Source of the DNA: an uncultured Actinomycetes bacterium
GTDB taxonomy: Bacteria > Actinomycetota > Actinomycetes > Mycobacteriales > Mycobacteriaceae
NCBI GenBank assembly: GCA_903911165.1
Contig: CAIWCQ010000380.1
Coordinates: 1 to 8,852 of the forward strand
DNA: 8,852 bases
Direction of reading: 5' to 3'
Under the pieces are notes generated by a model. It was not told the DNA's origin. It saw nothing but the letters and a program-made list of their open reading frames with translations, and ran no database searches. Within the stretch, counting starts at the first letter, position 1. Each line of letters opens with the position of its first letter. Position numbers and translations under genes: made by a program. Positions 1-7,532 of this stretch are shown here, one piece after another.

Positions 1-374
1 ATCCCCGGTCTGCCGTTCGACGAGTCGGCCGGCACCATCCCGCACAGCAAGGGGCGGATCAGCGGCCGGGCACGCGACTACGTCGTGGGCTGGATCAAGC
101 GCGGGCCGTCCGGGGTGATCGGCACCAACAAGAGCGACTCGCAGGACACCGTCGAGAATCTCTGGGAGGACCTGACCGGCGAACCGCAGGGTGAGGTGGG
201 CGCCGACTACGCCGACGAGTTGGCCGCCTGGCTGGCCGAACGCCAGCCACTGGTGGTCACCGACGATCACTGGCAGCAGATCGACGCGCACGAACGCACT
301 ACCGGCGAACCGCACGGCCGACCGCGGGTCAGGTGGTCAGCGTGGCCGATCTGCTGCGGATCGCACACGGCTGA
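1..374 (+). CDS. fprA: NADPH-ferredoxin reductase FprA, C-terminal part, apparently frameshifted near its end
   Basis: This is the 3' portion of an FAD-dependent NADPH-ferredoxin reductase that passes electrons between NADPH and ferredoxin in the cytoplasm. The first frame reads IPGLPFDES, then YVVGWIKRGPSGVIGTNK, the conserved C-terminal FAD/NADP segment of the FprA family, and later GEPHGRPRV. M. tuberculosis FprA, as I recall it, continues from that point with RVKLASLAELLRIGLG. Here the frame in use changes after GRPRV at about 330: the expected ending VSVADLLRIAHG followed by TGA lies in the other frame at 336-374. One base, most simply an A of a Lys codon AAG, is missing within about 331-335. 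Left uncorrected, translation would run on to the stop at 787-789 and add about 150 unrelated residues. The cause could be an assembly error or a real mutation. The N-terminal FAD-binding part lies before the window. Identity is confident; the status of the frameshift is open. Confidence 0.88.
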
Positions 375-380
375 CGCCGT

Positions 381-397
381 CCGCACAGTCGGTGCGG
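381..397 (+). terminator. Candidate stem-loop downstream of fprA
   Basis: CCGCAC at 381-386 pairs with GTGCGG at 392-397 across a 5-base loop, starting 6 bases after the expected fprA stop. There is no T-tract, which is common for proposed mycobacterial terminators but makes the call weak. A second small hairpin (TGTCGG, 3-base loop, CCGACA, 462-476) lies near the convergent gene's end. I see nothing else in 375-486. Confidence 0.35.
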
Positions 398-486
398 CAG
401 GCTCAGATGCCGAGTGTGCGGATTCCTACGCCCGGCCGGCGTGTCGCGGACGAAACCCCACTGTCGGTGGCCGACACACCCGCGGG

Positions 487-807
487 CTATTCCGGCGGCG
501 CGAACATCCACTTGTCCGGGTTCTTCGGCGAGAACGCCACTGGGATCAGCTGGCCCATGGTCGGCCAGTTGCCGGTGTCCACGGCCATTTGCTGGTAGAC
601 CACGTGCTCGTCGACGCCGGGTCCGTTGATCACCCCGCTGATCGTGACGAACTGTTCACCCGGGGCATCCGGGCGCGGACTGACCCCGGTCACCAGCAGG
701 GTGCCGCGGGCCATTTCGCCGCGCGGACCGCGTCGGCCCATCAGTCGAGGACCGATCAGCAGCGCCAACGCACCGACGATCACCAGTAACACCGCGATTT
801 CCATCAT
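487..807 (-). CDS. Small membrane-anchored protein of unknown function
   Basis: I do not recognise a named family. The 106-residue product starts MMEIAVLL, has one hydrophobic helix at about residues 3-20 ([11 protein letters not shown] in its core), then a basic stretch with RRGPRGE. This suggests a short outside N-terminus and a cytoplasmic soluble part, by the positive-inside rule. The remaining 75 or so residues look like a small beta-rich domain with conserved-looking turns: [29 protein letters not shown], and NPDKW near the end. ATG codons exist at 816, 807 and 804. I prefer 807 because a TACCAT -10-like box lies exactly 7 bases upstream, the usual spacing for leaderless mycobacterial genes. 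It ends convergently with fprA and diverges from hisN, with only 24 bases between the two starts. Coding in this strand is supported by the sensible membrane-protein composition. Confidence 0.72.
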   Translation of the reverse strand: MMEIAVLLVIVGALALLIGPRLMGRRGPRGEMARGTLLVTGVSPRPDAPGEQFVTISGVINGPGVDEHVVYQQMAVDTGNWPTMGQLIPVAFSPKNPDKWMFAPPE

Positions 808-820
808 GGCTGCCATGGTA
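808..820 (-). promoter_or_regulatory. Leaderless-type -10 box for the small membrane protein gene
   Basis: On the minus strand TACCAT (820 to 815) fits TANNNT and is followed by 7 bases and then ATG at 807. No convincing Shine-Dalgarno sequence precedes any of the three ATG codons, which fits leaderless initiation. No clear -35 box was found. Confidence 0.35.
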
Positions 821-831
821 GGACTGCACCC

Positions 832-1626
832 ATGAGTGGCGAGCGGGAAGTGGCGGCGGACCTCGAGTTGGCATCGACGCTCGCCGACCGTGCCGACGAG
901 ATCACCCTCGCCCGATTCGGCGCGCTGGATCTTCGTGTCGACACCAAACCCGATCTGAGTCCGGTCACCGACGCCGACGAGGCGGTTGAGGTCGAGATCC
1001 GCGCGATCCTCGCCCGCCAGCGCCCCGATGATGCGATCTTCGGCGAGGAGCAGGGCGGTACGCCGATCCTCGAGGGCCGCCAGTGGGTGGTCGACCCGAT
1101 CGACGGCACCAAGAACTTCGTCCGCGGAGTTCCGGTGTGGGCCAGCCTGATTGCGCTGCTGGAGGACGGCATCCCGATCGTCGGCATGGTGAGCGCGCCG
1201 GCACTGAACCGCCGCTGGTGGGCCGGCCGCGGACTGGGCGCACACACCCGCGCCGCAGACTCCCCGACACGGCGACTCTCGGTGTCATCGGTGGCCGATC
1301 TCGACGCGGCCAGCCTGTCCTTCTCGGACCTTTCCGGGTGGGCCGATCTCGGATTGCGGGACCAGTTCGTCACACTCACCGACGCGGTGTGGCGGGTGCG
1401 GGCCTACGGCGATTTCTTCTCCTACTGCCTGCTGGCCGAGGGCGCCGTCGACATCGCATGCGAACCGGAGGTGAAACTGTGGGACCTGGCCGCACTTGAT
1501 GTTGTGGTCCGCGAGGCCGGGGGTGAGTTCACCAGCGTCGACGGTCGGCCCGGACCGCACGGGGGCAGTGCGGTGGCCACCAACGGCCTGCTGCATTCGG
1601 CGGTGCTGGCCGCCCTCGCCGTGTGA
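832..1626 (+). CDS. hisN: Histidinol-phosphate phosphatase HisN (inositol monophosphatase family)
   Basis: This enzyme hydrolyses L-histidinol phosphate to L-histidinol, a late step of histidine biosynthesis in the cytoplasm, and needs Mg2+. The 264-residue protein has the full inositol-monophosphatase motif set: VTDAD at 45-49, GEE at 71-73, the signature [12 protein letters not shown] at 85-96 with metal-binding D88 and D91, and WDLAALD at 217-223 with D218. It closely follows M. tuberculosis Rv3137 (about 260 residues) from end to end, including SGW, VRAYGDF and [15 protein letters not shown]. An AGGA at 820-823 lies 8 bases before the ATG. The family can also act on inositol phosphates, so substrate rests on the Rv3137 resemblance. 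In M. tuberculosis hisN also lies near fadE24-fadE23, with pflA between; here pflA is absent. Confidence 0.92.
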   Translation: MSGEREVAADLELASTLADRADEITLARFGALDLRVDTKPDLSPVTDADEAVEVEIRAILARQRPDDAIFGEEQGGTPILEGRQWVVDPIDGTKNFVRGVPVWASLIALLEDGIPIVGMVSAPALNRRWWAGRGLGAHTRAADSPTRRLSVSSVADLDAASLSFSDLSGWADLGLRDQFVTLTDAVWRVRAYGDFFSYCLLAEGAVDIACEPEVKLWDLAALDVVVREAGGEFTSVDGRPGPHGGSAVATNGLLHSAVLAALAV

Positions 1627-1644
1627 GGTGTTTAACAGCGTGAG

Positions 1645-1675
1645 TTGACCTTACTCCGGAGTAAGATCGGCCGGT
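1645..1675 (+). promoter_or_regulatory. Likely leaderless promoter of fadE24
   Basis: TAAGAT at 1662-1667 matches the mycobacterial -10 TANNNT, and 8 bases separate it from the ATG at 1676. There is no Shine-Dalgarno sequence, so a start site at or just before the ATG is plausible. TTGACC at 1645-1650 resembles a -35 box, but only 11 bases separate it from TAAGAT, too close to pair with it; its role is doubtful. Confidence 0.45.
1650..1665. promoter_or_regulatory. Perfect 16-bp palindromic operator over the fadE24 -10 box
   Basis: CTTACTCCGGAGTAAG reads identically on both strands and covers the first four bases of the TAAGAT -10 box. Size, symmetry and position fit a dimeric repressor, and TetR-family regulators commonly use such sites at fatty-acid degradation genes. 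It does not match the KstR (AAC...GTT core) or KstR2 motifs as I remember them. No regulator gene is in the window. Confidence 0.6.
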
Positions 1676-3046
1676 ATGACGGACATGGTTCCGACCCGAC
1701 CACCCAGCGCGCGGTCCCGCGACAGTGCGATCGGCCAGTACAAACACAAGCGCTCGGTCACTGATTTCGGCCTGGGCCTGCTGGCACCTGTGCTCGGCGG
1801 CAAATTCCTGGACCGCTACCACCTGCGCGGCCCGTTCAACCGCGGGCTGAAGTTCGGCGTCACCCGGGTGTTCTCCGCCGCCGGTGCATCGACTCGACAG
1901 TTCAAGAAGATCCAGGGAGTCGGCAAGCCGCCGACCCGACTGGAACCCAGCACTGCCGACTACTTCGACCTCACCCCCGACGACGACCAGAAGATGATCG
2001 TCGAGACGGTCAACGAGTTCGCCGAGGAATTCCTGCGCCCGGCCGCCCGCGATGCCGACACCGCGGCCGCCTCTCCGCCCGAGCTCATCGCCAAGGCAGC
2101 CGAACTCGGCATTACCGCGATCAAGGTTCCGGAGGATTTCGACGGCATTGCCGAGAACCGCACCTGCGTCACCAGCGCGCTGGTCGCCGAAGCACTGGCC
2201 TATGGCGATATGGGGCTGGCGTTGCCGATCCTGGCGCCCGGCGGGGTGGCCTCGGCGCTCACCCACTTCGGCAGCGCCGATCAGCAGGGCACCTACCTGA
2301 AAGAGTTCGCCGGGGACAACGTCCCGCAGGCCTGTGTGGCGATCACCGAACCGCACCCGCTGTTCGACCCGACCATGCTGAAGACCACCGCCGTGCGCAC
2401 ACCGAGCGGCTACCGGCTCGACGGCGTCAAGTCGCTGGTGCCCGCCGCCGGATCGTGCGAATTGCTCATCGTGGCAGCACAACTCGACGGCCGGCCGACG
2501 ATGTTCATCGTCGAGACATCCAGCCAGGGCGTGACCATCAAGCCCGATCGCAGCATGGGCATCCGGGCCGCGGCGCTGGGCCAGGTCGCGTTAGACAAGG
2601 TGGCGGTCCCGCTCGATGCGCGCCTCGGTGGGGACGCCGACTACTCCGAAGCCATTGCGCTGTCTCGGCTCGGCTGGGCTGCCTTGGCCGTCGGCACCTG
2701 CCACGCCGTACTCGACTACGTGATCCCCTACGTCAAGGAACGCGAGGCGTTCGGCGAACCGATCGCCCGCCGCCAGTCGGTGGCCTTCATGTGCGCTGAC
2801 ATCGCCATCGAACTCGACGGCCTTCGCCTTCTCACCTGGCGTGGGGCCGCGCGAGCCGACCGCGGCCTGCCGTTCGCCCGGGAAGCCGCCCTGGCCCGAA
2901 AATTGGCCGCCGACAAGGGAATGCGGATCGGTCTCGACGGTGTGCAGTTACTCGGCGGTCACGGCTATACCAAGGAACATCCGGTCGAACGTTGGTACCG
3001 CGATCTGCGGGCCGTCGGCGTCGCTGAAGGAGTGGTGGTTCTCTAA
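1676..3046 (+). CDS. fadE24: Acyl-CoA dehydrogenase FadE24-type subunit
   Basis: This is a flavoprotein-family acyl-CoA dehydrogenase subunit of 456 residues (M. tuberculosis FadE24 is about 449), expected to act in alpha,beta-dehydrogenation of an acyl-CoA in the cytoplasm. About 95 N-terminal residues precede the dehydrogenase fold, which opens at YFDLTPDDDQ (96-105). The middle beta domain has a degenerate FAD loop, VAITEPHPLFDP (221-232), without the usual GSD. The C-terminal helical domain has the strong REAFGEPIARRQ motif (356-367), LLGGHGYTKEHPVERWYRD (425-443), and VAEG with E451 where the catalytic glutamate normally sits. The chain stops 5 residues after E451, so the usual following QIQ helix is missing. 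Its TAA is directly followed by the ATG of fadE23, and the two probably form one complex. Natural substrate is unknown; M. tuberculosis fadE23 and fadE24 are reported as isoniazid-inducible. Confidence 0.88.
   Translation: MTDMVPTRPPSARSRDSAIGQYKHKRSVTDFGLGLLAPVLGGKFLDRYHLRGPFNRGLKFGVTRVFSAAGASTRQFKKIQGVGKPPTRLEPSTADYFDLTPDDDQKMIVETVNEFAEEFLRPAARDADTAAASPPELIAKAAELGITAIKVPEDFDGIAENRTCVTSALVAEALAYGDMGLALPILAPGGVASALTHFGSADQQGTYLKEFAGDNVPQACVAITEPHPLFDPTMLKTTAVRTPSGYRLDGVKSLVPAAGSCELLIVAAQLDGRPTMFIVETSSQGVTIKPDRSMGIRAAALGQVALDKVAVPLDARLGGDADYSEAIALSRLGWAALAVGTCHAVLDYVIPYVKEREAFGEPIARRQSVAFMCADIAIELDGLRLLTWRGAARADRGLPFAREAALARKLAADKGMRIGLDGVQLLGGHGYTKEHPVERWYRDLRAVGVAEGVVVL
3027..3032 (+). promoter_or_regulatory. 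Ribosome binding site for fadE23 inside the end of fadE24
   Basis: AAGGAG lies within the last codons of fadE24, 14 bases before the fadE23 ATG. The spacing is long, but with TAA directly abutting ATG it fits reinitiation or coupled translation. Confidence 0.5.
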
Positions 3047-4258
3047 ATGGCAATCAATCTCGAAATGCCTCGCAAGCTTGAGGCCGTTATCGACATCGCG
3101 CACGAAGGTGCGGCACGGATGCTGCGGCCCATCTCGCGCAAGTACGACCTCGACGAGCACGCCTACCCCGTCGAACTCGACACCCTCGCGACCCTGTTCG
3201 AGGCGATGTCAGAGTCCAATAAGTCGCTCGCGGGTACCGACGCATTCCGCGATACGCAGGACGGCCCGAAGGGAAATATCAACGGCCCCAACATGTCCGC
3301 GCTCGTCAATGCTCTCGAGATCGCCTGGGGCGATATCGCCTTACTGCTCTCAGTACCGCGCCAGGGCCTCGGTAATGCAGCCGTCTCAGGAGTAGCCACC
3401 GACGAGCAACTACAGCGGCTCGGCAAGGGAATCTGGGCGGCGATGGCGATCACCGAACCCTCCTTCGGTTCGGATTCGGCGGCGGTGTCGACGACGGCGG
3501 TGCTCGACGGCGACGAGTACGTGATCAACGGCGAGAAGATCTATGTCACCGCAGGGTCGCGAGCCACCCACATCGTGGTGTGGGCGACTCTGGACAAGTC
3601 GCGCGGCCGGGCCGCCATCAAATCGTTCATCGTGCCGCGCGAGTACCCCGGGGTCAGCGTGGAACGCCTCGAACACAAACTCGGCATCAAGGCCTCCGAC
3701 ACCGCGGCCATCCGCTTCGACAACGTTCGGGTCCCCAAGGACTTCCTGCTCGGCAGCCCCGAGATCCAGGTGGAGAAGGGCTTCGCCGGGGTGATGGAAA
3801 CCTTCGACAACACCCGGCCCATCGTGGCGGCGATGGCCGTCGGAGTGGCGCGGGCCGCGCTCGAAGAACTGCGCACCATCCTCAGCGACGCGGGCATCGA
3901 AATCTCCTACGACAAGCCACCGCACGCCCAGAGTGCCCCCGCAGCGGAGTTCCTGCGGATGGAAGCCGACTGGGAAGCCGGCTACCTGCTGACGCTTCGC
4001 TCGGCCTGGCAGGCCGACAACTCGATCCCGAACTCCAAAGAGGCCTCGATGGGCAAAGCCAAGGCAGCCCGGGTGGCCAGCGACATCACCCTCAAGGCCG
4101 TCGAAATGGCCGGCACCACCGGCTACTCCGAACAAACCCTGCTGGAGAAGTGGGCGCGGGACTCCAAGATCCTCGACATCTTCGAGGGCACCCAGCAGAT
4201 TCAACTTCTCGTGGTGGCCCGTCGGCTGCTGGGGCTGAGCTCAGCGGAGCTCAAGTAG
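3047..4258 (+). CDS. fadE23: Acyl-CoA dehydrogenase FadE23-type subunit
   Basis: This 403-residue acyl-CoA dehydrogenase subunit (M. tuberculosis FadE23 is about 400) is the probable partner of the upstream gene product. It has an intact FAD-loop motif, MAITEPSFGSDSAAVSTTA (133-151), followed by NGEKIYVTAG (161-170), VERLEHKLGIKASDTA (205-220) and a complete C-terminus, WARDSKILDIFEGTQQIQ (369-386). E380 is in the catalytic-glutamate position. The REAFG..I...Q motif expected at about 288-300 is absent and replaced by an unrelated stretch around YDKPPHAQ. That loss is complementary to what FadE24 keeps, as in the heterotetrameric FadE pairs described for mycobacteria. The start directly after the fadE24 TAA is supported by that junction and by full domain length. 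Substrate is not predictable from sequence; steroid side chain or branched or long acyl-CoA are all possible. Confidence 0.9.
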   Translation: MAINLEMPRKLEAVIDIAHEGAARMLRPISRKYDLDEHAYPVELDTLATLFEAMSESNKSLAGTDAFRDTQDGPKGNINGPNMSALVNALEIAWGDIALLLSVPRQGLGNAAVSGVATDEQLQRLGKGIWAAMAITEPSFGSDSAAVSTTAVLDGDEYVINGEKIYVTAGSRATHIVVWATLDKSRGRAAIKSFIVPREYPGVSVERLEHKLGIKASDTAAIRFDNVRVPKDFLLGSPEIQVEKGFAGVMETFDNTRPIVAAMAVGVARAALEELRTILSDAGIEISYDKPPHAQSAPAAEFLRMEADWEAGYLLTLRSAWQADNSIPNSKEASMGKAKAARVASDITLKAVEMAGTTGYSEQTLLEKWARDSKILDIFEGTQQIQLLVVARRLLGLSSAELK

Positions 4259-4262
4259 TCGC

Positions 4263-4275
4263 TACCGTCATAGCC
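4263..4275 (+). promoter_or_regulatory. Possible leaderless promoter of the acuI-like gene
   Basis: TACCGT at 4263-4268 (TANNNT) is followed by exactly 7 bases and the ATG at 4276, and there is no usable Shine-Dalgarno sequence in the 17-base gap after fadE23. This suggests the third gene can be transcribed on its own in addition to any readthrough. No -35 box is evident. Confidence 0.35.
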
Positions 4276-5253
4276 ATGGAATCCTTCAGGGCACTCGTCG
4301 CGCGCGCCGACCGCGACACCATCACCGCGGCGATCGAGACCCTCGATGCGGCTGAGTTAGGACCCGGCGACGTCACCATCCGGGTGGCCTATTCGAGCGT
4401 GAACTACAAGGACGCCCTCGCCCTGACTCCCCGCGGCGGCGTGGTGCGGGAGTATCCGCTGGTTCCGGGCATCGACCTGACCGGTGAGGTCATCGAGTCC
4501 ACGTCACCCGAATTCGCCGTCGGTGACAAGGTTTTAGCGCACGGCTACGACATCGGGACCGGACGTCACGGCGGCTACGCCGAGTATGTTCGGCTACCCG
4601 CCGATCAGGTCGTCGCCCTCGGACGACTGACACCCCGCGAAGGAGCCGCGATCGGGACCGCCGGCTTCACCGCAGCCATGAGCGTGCAGGCACTCGTCCG
4701 CCACGGCATCACCCCCGACGATGGGCCGATCCTGGTGACCGGCGCCACCGGAGGCGTCGGTTCGGTCAGCGTCGACCTGCTGGCCGCCGCCGGTTTTGAG
4801 GTCGTCGCCTCCACCGGTAAGCCCGAGGCCGCCGAATTTCTGAAGTCGCTGGGCGCCGCGGAGGTGATCGGTCGCCTGCCCGCCGATCCCGACGCCAAAC
4901 CCCGGCCACTGGCCAAGACTCGCTGGGCCGGCGCGGTCGACTGCGTCGGTGGGGCCACCCTGGCCGATGTGCTCAGCACGCTGAACTACGGCGGTGCGGT
5001 GGCCGCCAGTGGCCTGACCGGAGGAGCGGCGCTGAACACCACCGTGATGCCGTTCATCCTGCGCGGCGTCAGCCTGCTGGGCATCGACTCGGTGCTGATG
5101 CCCATCGGCCCCCGTCGCGCGCTATGGAAGCAACTTGCCGGTGTGTTCAAGCCGCCGCATCTCGCCGACGTCACCCATGAGGTCGAGTTGGCCGACGTGG
5201 TCTCGGTGATCGACCAGGTGCGGGCCGGCAGCTACTCCGGCCGGGCGGTGGTT

Positions 5254-5268
<15 letters not shown>
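4276..5268 (+). CDS. acuI: YhdH/AcuI-family NADPH-dependent acrylyl-CoA-type reductase
   Basis: This 330-residue zinc-free medium-chain dehydrogenase matches the YhdH/AcuI group, whose characterised members reduce acrylyl-CoA to propionyl-CoA with NADPH. It follows E. coli YhdH along its length: SSVNYKDAL (40-48), VPGIDLTG (63-70), GTAGFTAA (127-134), the nucleotide-binding loop TGATGGVGS (155-163), STGKPEAAEFLKSLGA (179-194) for the NADPH phosphate side, WAGAVDCVGG (217-226), LNYGG and TTVMPFILRGV (255-265). No zinc-ligand cysteines are present. It follows fadE23 by 17 bases, so a role as enoyl-CoA reductase for a short acyl-CoA intermediate is reasonable. M. tuberculosis has FadB4, annotated as a quinone oxidoreductase, at this position, but this protein looks like a YhdH-type enzyme instead. 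General 'quinone oxidoreductase' annotation is the alternative. Confidence 0.87.
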
Positions 5269-6393
<1,125 letters not shown>

Positions 6394-6409
6394 CCTGCTG
6401 ATCGACCCC

Positions 6410-6414
6410 GGGAG
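6410..6414 (+). promoter_or_regulatory. Ribosome binding site deciding the dioxygenase start
   Basis: GGGAG ends 5 bases before the ATG at 6420. An in-frame GTG at 6414 overlaps this site and has no ribosome binding site of its own, so ATG 6420 is the better start. Confidence 0.6.
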
Positions 6415-6419
6415 TGCCC

Positions 6420-7532
6420 ATGGAATCCTTCGTTCACCTGCGCAAAGGCACCACGCCGCGGCGTCTGCACGCCGATCTGAACGGGCTCAAGGACGACGAA
6501 TTGGGCCGCGGTGGGTTCACCGGGCGAACCGCCAGCATGTACCGCCGACACGACCCGACCCGGTTCCGAGCGGTGGGCCCCCTGCGGCCCGTGGACGTGC
6601 TGGCGGATCAGCTCAAACCCGCCGACGCCACCGACGCGTCGGGCGCCCCCATGCTGCTGTTCTCCAACTCCGACTGCCGAATCTCCCTGAGTCGCCGGTC
6701 CGAGGCCATGCCCTTCCATGTCCGCTACATCGACGGAGACCTGCTGTGCTTCGTCCATCAGGGATCCGGGCGTCTGGAAACCGAATTCGGTCCGCTGAAC
6801 TACCGCACCGGCGACTGGATCTACCTGCCCAAGGCATGCACGTGGCGGCAGGTGCCGAACAAATCGAGCGAAAGCACCTGGCTGATGATCGAGGCCACCG
6901 ACGACTTCCGCGCTCCCCCGCCCGGTCCGCTGGGCCGGCACTGGCCCTTCGATCCGTCGCTGGCCACCATCCCCGAACCGGAACCCGTCGACGATGACGA
7001 ACGAACCGAATACGAAGTGCGGTTGATGCACCGCGGCGTCGACGGCGTCGAGATGACGTCGCTGTTCTATGAACACAATCCGCTCGACGTCGAGGGTTGG
7101 CAGGGCGACAACTTCCCCTTCACCTTCAACATCGAGGACTACCACGTCGTCATGTCCAACAGCGTGCACCTGCCGCCCATGGTGCATCTGTTCATGGAGG
7201 CGACCGGGGTGTACGTGTGCAACTTCTTGCCCAAACCGGCCGAGGGCGTGCCGGGTACCGAACGCACCCCGTGGTACCACCGCAACGTCGACTTCGACGA
7301 GATCGCGTTCTTCCACGGTGGCTCGCTCTACGGCATCCCGATGCCGTCGGGACTTATCAGCCACGCTCCCCAGGGTGTGCACCACGGCGCACCGGAAAAA
7401 GCCCGCGAACACGCCCGGCGCAAGTTCGACGACTTCTCCACCATCGACTGGAAGGTGATCGCCGTCGACACCCGGCAGCGACTGGTGCCGTCGGCCGAGG
7501 TGCTGGCGCACGATCTCGCCCAGCACTCGTGA
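6420..7532 (+). CDS. Homogentisate 1,2-dioxygenase-like ring-cleaving cupin enzyme
   Basis: The 370-residue product is a double-cupin protein of the homogentisate dioxygenase family, iron-dependent cytoplasmic enzymes that open a dihydroxylated aromatic ring with O2. The first cupin half has YIDGDLLCFVHQGSGRLE (103-120) and GDWIYLPKACTW (131-142). The second has WYHRNVDFDEIAFFHGG (285-301) and APQGVHHG (316-323). By cupin logic the iron ligands are H287, E294 and H322. H287 to E294 is 7 residues apart, against 6 in human HGD (H335, E341), and the chain is shorter than the roughly 440 residues of the human enzyme. It is first in an operon: its TGA overlaps the GTG of the hydrolase gene. None of the usual partners for tyrosine catabolism (fumarylacetoacetase, maleylacetoacetate isomerase, 4-hydroxyphenylpyruvate dioxygenase) is in view, so the substrate may be another aromatic. 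Family is confident, substrate is not. Confidence 0.82.
   Translation: MESFVHLRKGTTPRRLHADLNGLKDDELGRGGFTGRTASMYRRHDPTRFRAVGPLRPVDVLADQLKPADATDASGAPMLLFSNSDCRISLSRRSEAMPFHVRYIDGDLLCFVHQGSGRLETEFGPLNYRTGDWIYLPKACTWRQVPNKSSESTWLMIEATDDFRAPPPGPLGRHWPFDPSLATIPEPEPVDDDERTEYEVRLMHRGVDGVEMTSLFYEHNPLDVEGWQGDNFPFTFNIEDYHVVMSNSVHLPPMVHLFMEATGVYVCNFLPKPAEGVPGTERTPWYHRNVDFDEIAFFHGGSLYGIPMPSGLISHAPQGVHHGAPEKAREHARRKFDDFSTIDWKVIAVDTRQRLVPSAEVLAHDLAQHS

Noticed and set aside
375..789. Reading the fprA frame on to 789 as a genuine long C-terminal domain
   Set aside because: The expected fprA ending is intact in the neighbouring frame, so the extension is better explained by a one-base loss.
1529..2482. Minus-strand open frame across hisN and fadE24
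   Set aside because: It crosses two confident genes and their intergenic promoter, with no motif of its own.
3410..4204. Minus-strand open frame inside fadE23
   Set aside because: Shadow of a conserved acyl-CoA dehydrogenase; no domain seen.
3580..4275. In-frame upstream extension of the acuI-like gene through fadE23
   Set aside because: The extension is an arginine-rich translation of fadE23 in the wrong frame; family length and MESF start favour ATG 4276.
7097..7528. In-frame upstream extension of the alpha/beta hydrolase
   Set aside because: It lies within the dioxygenase gene and reads as shadow; the GTG at 7529 gives a normal family length.
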